Source: Persicaria tinctoria
Taxonomy: Eukaryota > Streptophyta > Magnoliopsida > Caryophyllales > Polygonaceae
Length of the DNA: 64,000 nt
Direction of reading: 5' to 3'
Assembly (NCBI GenBank): GCA_037127255.1
Contig: JBANSL010000005.1
Span: forward strand, 75,521,160-75,585,159
Of the stretch, positions 56,077 to 64,000 are shown one piece after another (within the stretch, counting starts at the first letter, position 1; every line of letters starts with the position of its first letter). Below the pieces are notes generated by a model. The model ran no database searches. It had not been told where the DNA came from and worked only from the letters and a program-made list of their open reading frames with translations. The translations under genes were made by a program, and so were the position numbers.

Positions 56077-57761
56077 TTTTTTTGATAAGGAAATAATTCG
56101 AGACCGGACAGGCCCGGACCTCGAGAGGCCGACAAAGTCGGCAGACGCCAAGCCGTCTAAACATACAATATAGCAAAGGAAATACAACGGAAAAAAAATA
56201 CCTAATACAACAAAAGAAACTACACTAAACAAACCCGGGAAACCCCAAGCCCCAAGCAAACAAGCGGACACAGCAACGAGAAGAAAGAGACCCGGCGTGG
56301 TGAAGTGGATAGCGAGCGCATGGGACAGCACAGCTGACACGATGTCTCGCTGCCGGAAGACGAAGAGCAAAAATCCACATAGGGCGAAGACGACTCCTGG
56401 GGAAGTGTGGATCACACGACGTTCCCTCCACCTAGATGAAGGATCTTCGGAGACCACGAACACCACCAACACGATCACTTCGATCAACCAGGGCCGCAGA
56501 ACTGCTCCTCAACCGAAACTAACCACGAACCAACGAACAGAACTCCAACCAAACTCGAGAAAAGGAAGCACGACCGCGAGAGAGCAAAAAGCGCAAGAGG
56601 ATACCGGATTTAATAAAACCATCTGTAAATCCGGATTTATTTATTTAACTGCTGAAAATATTATAATTTAAATTTAATCCTTTAATTTTCCATGGGCCAA
56701 CACAAGACACTTTTGTTTGGGCCAAGAAAGCCCAAAACGTGTTGCAAATCAGGTCCGGGCCACCGTAGGGCTCAAGACAAGCCCGCACATGGAACCACAG
56801 TACCGTCGTACAACCAAGGGAGAATGCAGGGCGATGGAGAGACCTATTCGGCAGGCAGGCGGCGGAAAGGCAGCGGCCGGAGAGGAAAGAGAAGGGGTTT
56901 GAAGGGGTCGGCAGTGGGAGAAACACCGGAGAAGGCGTCCACAACCCACCGGCGAAACCCCAGAACCAGACACCACCAGTACGGGCGACGCCGAAGAGAA
57001 CGACAGTGGTAGAGGCACCAGCGTGAGCTAGCGGCTAGACAACAAGGTTGGCGGCCCCGATCGACCAAGAGAAACGGACCCATACCAACCCACCTAGGTA
57101 GGGGAAGAGAAGAAGGGGTGGGGCGGAGGGCGTAGCAGAACTCCGAATGGGAGACCGAGATAGCGCGCTCGCCCATAGGGAGAAGACAGAGCCCCAAAAG
57201 GGGAAATCAGAGGCGCCGACGCCGGAGGATCCAGATCCCCCAAGCCTAGACCGGAAATCGCAAGACTCCGAAGAAGGAGAAGAGGAGTATGAGGGGCGGG
57301 GGGAAGAGACCCTGAGCAATCGACGGAGAGTGGTCAGGCTCCACACGGGCGGCCAGAACCACCCGGCGATACCGACTACCGAGGGCACAATTCGCCACCG
57401 AGGACAACGTCCTCCGAGGACAAAATCAGCCGAAGGACAGCGTCCGAGGACTAATTCTGACCGCCGGGGGCAAAATCCGAGAACCAATTTCAACCCGCGG
57501 AACAAGTTCCGACGAGGCCAAGGTCGAGACTCGAGACTCTCCGAAGAGAAGGGATTGGGCTCTCCGAAGAGAGATTTAGGCTCTCCGAGGAGAGATTTGG
57601 GCTCTCCGAAGAGAGATAGAGTCGGAAGTATTGATCGGAGCTCACTTGCGCACCGCCATGGGAGGAGGAGAGAGTTTTATCGAAAGAGAGCGTTTTTTCC
57701 TTCTAGATTATAGATATACTTCTTCAAACAAAATCGACTTGAAAACTGAATTTAAAAATTC
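56077..57761 (-). mobile_element. Poly(A)-tailed non-LTR retroposon, copy 2 (1.69 kb)
   Basis: It is bounded by CCCTAACCCTAGTTT at 56062-56076 and 57762-57776. On the minus strand it ends in an A-run after ATTATTTCCTTATC. Its 3' 500 bp match copy 1 (36964-38441); the 5' half is more diverged but also carries a repeated GAGAGATTT(A/G)GGCTCTCCGA unit (57540-57625). It interrupts the internal region of the second gypsy element. No reverse transcriptase is seen. Confidence 0.88.
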
Positions 57762-57776
57762 CCCTAACCCTAGTTT

Positions 57777-58660
57777 GTTGTTCTATCTTTTGATCTATCT
57801 TGTTTATCTATTTATTGTCTTATTTAATTTTGATTTTTGGTAGATTAAATCACTTATATCTATCATAAATTATAAAAGGTTTTAGATTGATATACTTACC
57901 AAAGTTAGACAACCCTCACCTATATATATTTCATTAGGGCTACATAAATTTTATTTTCTTTCACCATCGTTTAAATTTTCAATATTCCTTTATTTCATTG
58001 TTAAGTTTTCTTGAATTAGGTCTAAACAAAAAAAACAGTCCGCATATTCAAAAAAAAAATACATTCAAAAGCTTTGACCTAGGAGGATAAAATTCACTAG
58101 GGGCAAAAGTAGCTTCCAAAAAAAAAGGATCGTCGAGTCTAGTGCAAGAAGCTTCAAGGACCAATTTTGGTGAAAATTTCATACCCCTACTCGGAAAAGC
58201 CTTAAACACATACCTCCCAAACCATAAAAAAAAAAAAATTAAGCCATACCTTGCAACTACAACGACCTTGCTAAGGGTTTGAATAAAAAAAAGGTAAAAA
58301 TCCAAGTTCTTCTATTCTTTTCTTTATTTTCTTTTGTTCTTTTTTGTGTCCAGTTCTGGTCGAGTGTCATTTGTTCTGGTCGAGTTCCGCTCGAGTGCTG
58401 CTCGAGTGTCATCTCCTATCGAATACGACAACCTTTTGTCGAGTGGTTCTTTCCTTGTTGAGTACCTTATTTGGTGTTTCTTTGTCCTTTCTTTTGATTA
58501 CTCTCTTTTGATTGTTAAGTCCTTGCTTGAGTGTTGATTTGCCCAAAGCGGATTGCCCCAATAAGCTTGTCATAACCAATTAGGGAGAAGTGTGTGAGAG
58601 AAACACATTGTGAGTTGTTTATATTTTTCCTAACCTTTACATAGTTATTTGTTTGTTTAT
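57777..58660 (+). other. Internal 5' leader of the second gypsy element
   Basis: This is leader-like sequence between the primer site and gag ATG, resumed after the retroposon. It contains a GGTCGAGT(G/T)-type short repeat (58352-58445). No gene is seen. Confidence 0.45.
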
Positions 58661-58663
58661 TTG

Positions 58664-59231
58664 TGATGTCTACCCAGGGCAGTAACCCGATTACTTATGC
58701 TGAGATGATGAAATCTTTCAATGCCATGATGGAGACCCTGGCAAAGATAAATGAAAGATTGAAGGTCCAAGAGTGTCGGTACGGCTTACCGGTACAACTT
58801 ACTGATTGTTCTTTCCCCTTGCTTAGTTCTTGTGTTGGCTCTGACACGGTGACCGGACAAGGAGTACCACCTAAAGATGACGTGCCACCACATGAAAGGG
58901 AAGAAACTCATCCTATTTCTAGTCAACTTAATGTTTCTCCTAGCATAGATATTCAGCTTGTTAATAATGATCAAGATGTTAATTTACTTGCCTTTGATCA
59001 TGTAGATTGCATTGAATATGTGCATGAAGATTCTTTGATTGTTAGTAAAGTTTTACGTGTTCCACCCATACCTTGTGCTGATAATCATAGAGAAGATTTG
59101 CTTCATACTAAATGCATAGATAAAGGCGAAATTTGTAATATGATCATTATTGGTGAAAATTATTCTAATATTGCTAGTCTTGAAAGTGAGACTAAAATGC
59201 CCCTAAATGTGTTTTTAGTACAATACTACTA
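58664..59231 (+). pseudogene. gag-protease remnant of the second gypsy element
   Basis: The frame starts MSTQGSNPITYAEMMKSFNA with the coiled-coil-like METLAKINERL of plant gag proteins. Near the C-terminus it reads LHTKCIDKGEICNMIIIGEN and YSNIASLE, which resembles the retroviral-type protease region (CxVIIDGGSxxNxAS) with the catalytic Asp replaced. Most of gag between these parts is missing, so this is an internal deletion. A MITE interrupts the frame at 59232. Confidence 0.6.
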
Positions 59232-59468
59232 CTCCCTCCGTTAATTAAAACTTGACGTTTTACTATTCACGCACGCATTTTTAGGTGTTAAAAACTATAT
59301 AAAATATTAACTTTTAAAATAATTTTTTTAAATAATATCATACTTATTACTATTAAGTATTAGTTTATAAAAACAAATGTAAAAAAAAGTTAATATTTTA
59401 TATAGTTTTTATCGTTCTAAAAAAGCGTGCATGAATAGTAAACGACAAGTTTTAATTAACAGAGGGAG
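59232..59468. mobile_element. Stowaway-type MITE
   Basis: A 237-bp element has inverted ends CTCCCTCCGTTAATTAAAAC / reverse (GTTTTAATTAACAGAGGGAG) and TA on both sides (59230-59231 and 59469-59470). Its interior also folds back (ACTATTCACGCACGC / GCGTGCATGAATAGT). Confidence 0.88.
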
Positions 59469-59470
59469 TA

Positions 59471-60248
59471 TTATTTTTATATTTTTATAGTCTTGTGAAA
59501 TAAATCAAAGGTAGGCATAAACACATTCAAGGCGAAGCACGAACAATCTCCACCTAGATCCCTATCAAGTAGATCGAGTTATCAATCGGGTCGTTCATGT
59601 CGGGTCGGATTCGGATCGGGTCATTTCGGGTTTCGCGTAAAACGGGTCCCGTGTAGATCCGAGTTGATTTGAACTCGAGTTTGGCTCGATTTCGGGTCAA
59701 ATCGGGTTTGTCAATTTCTATTTTTTAAATTAAAAAAATCACGATTTGATAATTTTGTGATAATTTTAAAATGCTAAAATTAAAGACGTGGTTCTTAAGT
59801 TCTAGCGCTTGTAATTATATACTATATTTGATCTAAAATATTTGATTTTCTATTTCTTGTAATTTTTAATAAAATTTAAAAATATCTAAAATATCAAATT
59901 TTTAAATAATTTTTTTAAAATAAATAAGTTGAATTTTTTTTCAAAATATTCAAGAAAAAATAAAAATTTACGAAAAAATTCACACTTTGAAAATATTTAC
60001 AAAAATATTCAAAATTTGCAGGATTGGCAGAGAAACGCGGTCTGAGACCGGGTTTCATTCATAAGAAGTAACATCTGGGGTTGGATAAAAAACAAACGAA
60101 AAAACGCGGGCGGAGGAGGGCCAGGGCGACGGAGATGGAGGCTCGAGATACCGCCCATCTTCAATCGAAGCCCGTCCCAAATCGAAGAGGAAGGCGCGGG
60201 GCGCGGTCACAGATCCGATCTGATCGACGCTCTCTTCCTCTCTCCTCC
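59471..60248. other. Unassigned sequence with GGGTC-type tract and small C/G-rich segment
   Basis: 59580-59725 has TCGGGTCGGATTCGGATCGG-type repeats. 60085-60248 is G/C-rich, with a 66-codon frame (MDKKQTKKRGRRRARATEME...) that the solo LTR truncates. It may be a broken exon or a 5' UTR. Confidence 0.35.
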
Positions 60249-60253
60249 TTCGG

Positions 60254-61950
60254 TGTAAAGGTCCGGATTTTTAAATCCTAATTCTCGGAAAAAGAAATGA
60301 AAAATGAATTTAAATCGGGTTATTTAAAATCTCTTAAAATGAATTCCGGCATATGATTATTTTAAATGGACTTTCATTCAGATTTATTTTCGCTTTCGCT
60401 TGCTAAAATTGGAAAGTATAATATAATTTTATTATTTGATTCAGTCGAGAATTCGGTTTAAATTTGAAGTTGTAAGCTTTATATCTTTTGAGTCGGGTTA
60501 AAGTCGAGTTAGTGGGTTTCAGAATTTATTTTATTATATTCTACTTCTTTTCCGGGTATTTTCCTTGGGATCATATTCCTTATGTCTTCCACCTCAAATG
60601 TCTCGGTCTTTTATCCCTATTTCAATTTTAAAGTTATTATCAATTGTGGTATGATTTGGATAAGGATCATTTTGGTGTTTGGGCAATTAGAGAAAATTTG
60701 ACCACTTCTCATCTCTCCCTATGCCTCACTCTATTACACCAATAGTTCACCCAAAGAACCCACTTTCCCCTTTCTCTCTGAAATTGCCAGAAATCCCATC
60801 AAACCCACAAACACCTACCCCCTCTCCTCCGCTCTCTTTCAGTACATAGAAGCAGCCCCAAAATCTCCCCCACCGGAGCTCTGTTTTGAAGCCAGAATCG
60901 CCACAAACCGCCACAGTCGAGCCACCCTCGCTCCGCCCCCCTCTTACGAGCTCACCTGCAGAAGCTCCATCCCCGCCTCTGTTCTACAGTAGAGGAAACC
61001 ACCGAGCCACCTTCACTCACCCTCCATCCTTGTCACCACCGAATAGCTGGAGCCCTTGCTTCCCTGATTCACCCGAGCACCTCGTTCCTCCACCAAAGAG
61101 CAAGTTGAGCAGCCTTCCTCCTTCGACGATCGACAGTAGCACTCCTCACGACTTCCTCGACGCCCGCAGCAGCCAAAGGAGCCCAGAAAAGGGTCGGACG
61201 CGCCGAGGGCAGCCCATCGTCCTCTTCCCCCTCCGTTGCGATTTTGATACGGTAACTATTCGAGTTACTTTCCTTCCACCTCCTAACCTCGCAAAGGTTC
61301 ACCTTTAACCCCCTTACCCCTTCCTAGGCCATTCTGGTGCCGACTTCTGCCCTCGACGAGCCGAATCGATCTCCGACGAAGATTTCCCGGCGGAAACTCG
61401 GATTCTCGGTGAGCCCTCTCTCCCTCCTTCCCCTTTTCTCTCGTTTCTGTTCTCTTGGGTCGAGTCTGGTCGGAATTGTTGTCGGTCAGGGCTGGGGAAG
61501 TTTGAGTCGGAGAGGAGCCGCCGGAGATCTGGGATCTTCTCCTCTCTTCCGTTTCCGTCGTTAGTTCTGGAGGTAGGGGACGAGTCCTCTGTCTTCTTAT
61601 TTCCTGGGCTTTTCGGGTTGGGCTTGCCTTGGTGGATCCGGGTTTCTTTGCCGGGTTATAACATTGGGAGAAAGAGTCAGGGTTCGGTTTTCTGTTTTTT
61701 TTTTAGGGTCCGGTTCATTGTTTTCTTTTATATAAAACCGGTTCACCTATTTGAGAGTGTTGGGTTGTGGTTTTGATTGGACCCGATTTTCATTCGCTTT
61801 TGGGCTAGGATCCGGTTTTGAGTACGGGCTTGGGCTTTGAATCCGGATCCCTTGGTTTGGGCCTGATTTCCTTAATTGGACTTGGCTTGTTTATATTAAG
61901 AAGTTGTTTTATGTGTTATGTTATGTTGATATAAAATTTTATATGATAAG

Positions 61951-61981
<31 letters not shown>

Positions 61982-63571
61982 GATTATTATTATTATTATG
62001 ATTATTATTATTATATGATTATATATTTTGTTGGTAGTATTACTAGTATTAAAATGTTATATTCTGAGTTTTGGGATGATTATAAATTTTGGAAAATATA
62101 TTCTTCTTTTAGGAATTCTAAAACGATTTCTTGTCTCGGATTTTAATTATGATTTGTGAAGAGGATTTAATTTTGGATATTCTATTTAGTTAAGCATTGT
62201 TTGATAAATTATTTAAAAAGAGACATTAAGTTCGGATATATCTTTTAAGGATTTGTTGTTTGGGAAATCGAAATGGTGGAATATTTCTATAATTAGATTT
62301 CGAGAGATTTATTTTAAGGTTCAAATGTTTAATTTCGGGATTCCTCGTCTTGGTTTAATTATATTGGTTTTGAGAAAGAAGTTGGAAGTAAATGATTTTG
62401 GTTGATGTTGATCATATCGGAAAGGTTTTGGAAAATAGTTTTACCGTCGACTGGTTTTAAGGATATTGAGAACTCGGGTTCGTGTGTGTGTGATAATGTT
62501 GGTTCAGTAGCTTATGAAAATGGTTTGACGATAGGTGTGTATTGCTTTTGGATTGCTTTGGACTTGCACTTGGGCCCTTGCTTGCGTTATTTTGATGTTC
62601 TGCATCTTCAGGTAAGTTCCCTAGGGGGCTTACTCAGGTTGGACATTCATGCCTGTTGTTGCATTTTATGTTAGGTGTTGCATATGCATAAAAGCATGTC
62701 ATGTAGTATCATGTTTAGGTTGCACTAATTGATTGAGCATCTGCTTACTTTATGCGTTTGAAACAGAACGGCCGTTATCTGTGATAGTCCTAGAGTCCTT
62801 GCTAGGGTCATAGGGTAGCCCAGCCTCATCGGGTACCCTGAGTCAATCGAGTCATGAACTTCCTTATATTATGATATGCATGCGGGCTTTATTGTGGAGC
62901 GGGTTAGGTATGCGTGCCCCCCGATTATGATGGAATGCATTCACGAGCTGGCCAGTCTCCGCCCTATCGGAAGGGGGTGGAGGTAGGAGAGGGATATGCC
63001 ATTTGGCATTGTCTTGGGCCCTTTACAGTATTTCTGCACATTATTATAACTAGGAGCATGCTAGTGTGTTTGACTTTCGTACTGCATTAGAACATCTTTA
63101 TTAGGTATAGCACATACTATGTGGCCTCAGCGAGGACTGTCGGTCCCGCATGAGTGGCTCGATCTGACTCATTTCCCCGTTCTTTTTTTTAAGGTATTTT
63201 CTGCAGATTTTGATTGCTCGATGTCTATATGACGGGGTTCCCTTTTGGCGAATCGAAGAATCTGGCTAATATCCTAATTTAGTAAAATGGTAATTACACA
63301 CTCATGAATTGGTTTTGACCGGCTCTGCCGTGACACTTGTATCTTTACCTTGCTTTCGCCTTACTTCCGGTTGAAATGGATTCCGCGACATAGTCTTAGG
63401 ACAGATTAAGGGTACCCAACGACCCTTCGAGGTTTTTAGGGTTTGAAATCCCTCTTTCTACTAATCTTAAAATGAGTTTGAAACCTCGACCCGTACCTGG
63501 ATTGCAAGATCCTAACGAGGGGTTTTATCCCTCGAAACGTAACCCGGAAATCATAATCCTGGGCCGTTACA
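60254..63571 (+). mobile_element. Solo LTR of a Ty3/gypsy (Tekay/Del-like) element, 3,318 bp
   Basis: It starts TGTAAAGGTCCGG and ends GGGCCGTTACA, matching the termini of the LTR at 18297 (TGTAAAGACCGG...GGGTCGTTACA). A perfect 5-bp duplication TTCGG stands at 60249-60253 and 63572-63576. No internal region follows, so the element was lost by LTR-LTR recombination. Inside are a C-rich stretch (60840-61310), a (TTA)n run (61950-62015) and a 90-codon frame (62402-62674) without a known domain. Confidence 0.88.
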
Positions 63572-63576
63572 TTCGG

Positions 63577-64000
63577 TGGCGCTCGAGAGGTTGACCGTCT
63601 CCAAGCCTCCCCTCGCCCTCGCCGCCCACCTCAATTGAAAACTCAGATTTGGAATCCCGAAATGGGGCGAGCGAAACCCCAAAAATTCAAAACGGCCGCA
63701 AATTGAAGAAGGTTGATATGTTTCCGACCAAAAGCTCGGAGCTTTAGGAGGCTGGGTAATGGATTGTCGAATCTTCAAATTGAAGAGGGGTGACAGGAGC
63801 CATGGCGATGGTGAACTCTCGGGGCTTCCGAATCTCCAAACTCTCGAGCCATGGCGATGGGTTTCCGTGGCAGTGGTGGACATGAGCCATGGTGACGGTG
63901 GACTGTAGGGGTTTGGCTGGCCTAGTGGTGGGCTGTCGGAGTCCGGCTGAGCAATCGAGGAGCAGCCATGGCGGGAGGTTGAAGGAGGCGGAAGGAGTGG
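63577..64000. other. Sequence right of the solo LTR, no gene recognised
   Basis: The sequence is moderately GC-rich with repeated GAGCCATGG(C/T)GA(T/C)GGTG units (about 63799, 63846, 63884). A 110-codon minus-strand frame (63551-63883) is open but unrecognised. It may continue a gene disrupted by the solo LTR. Confidence 0.35.

Noticed and set aside
57147..57713. 188-codon Arg/Glu-rich plus-strand frame
   Set aside because: It lies antisense within the retroposon at 56077-57761; charge-rich composition comes from its tandem GA-rich repeats.

Overview
The window is nuclear DNA from a flowering plant, most likely a eudicot. It is AT-rich, with spliced genes, GT-AG introns and dense plant transposable elements (Ty3/gypsy with Met-tRNA primer sites, Athila/Tat-type LTRs, hAT and Mutator-like elements, Stowaway-type MITEs, Helitrons and poly(A) retroposons). 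I cannot name the species. Only two loci look like full-length host genes: a BED-zinc-finger/HSP20 fusion gene (about 42.0-43.6 kb) and a monosaccharide/H+ symporter of the STP family (45.5-48.0 kb) with one reading-frame break. All other coding similarity is transposon protein or broken gene fragments.

Layout. 1-5.1 kb: tandem 2,688-bp units of a gag-pol-less Athila/Tat-type LTR element, LTRs at 950-2412 and 3638-5102. 5.1-12.0 kb: two GH3 (auxin/jasmonate-amido synthetase) fragments in inverted orientation, enclosed by an inverted repeat of about 42 bp; between them lie a tRNA-derived sequence and two foldback elements with 'ATTATTCG' tandem repeats. 12.4-36.4 kb: a chimeric region that I read as a gene-capturing Helitron (or nested Helitrons). 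It has a Helitron-like 5' end near 12430 and exon fragments, all on the + strand, of eEF1B-beta, NTRC thioredoxin domain, CTP synthase, a GSK3/shaggy kinase, an unrecognised protein and ETF-beta. A PIF1-like Helitron helicase C-terminus follows, then a hairpin-CTAGT 3' end at 36376. It is interrupted by a nearly complete 8.56-kb Ty3/gypsy chromovirus (18297-26856, 5-bp duplication GCAGG), a Stowaway-type MITE and a Mutator-like foldback element.

36.5-41.8 kb: a probable FAD-monooxygenase gene relic split by a hAT element, which itself carries a poly(A) retroposon; then a truncated retroposon copy and a second hAT element (perfect 8-bp duplication) with an RTE-type LINE fragment inside. 41.8-48.0 kb: the two genes. 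48-54.5 kb: mostly unrecognised AT-rich sequence with two Helitron 5'-end-like sequences. 54.8-59.2 kb: a deleted second Ty3/gypsy element interrupted by a 1.7-kb retroposon. 60.25-63.57 kb: a 3.3-kb solo LTR flanked by TTCGG.

How the parts relate: the genes do not form a pathway. The main biology is genome turnover, namely exon capture, nested insertion, LTR-LTR recombination and inverted duplication. The BED-HSP20 gene may be a domesticated product of such shuffling. All boundaries and family names come from reading the sequence by eye; no searches were run.
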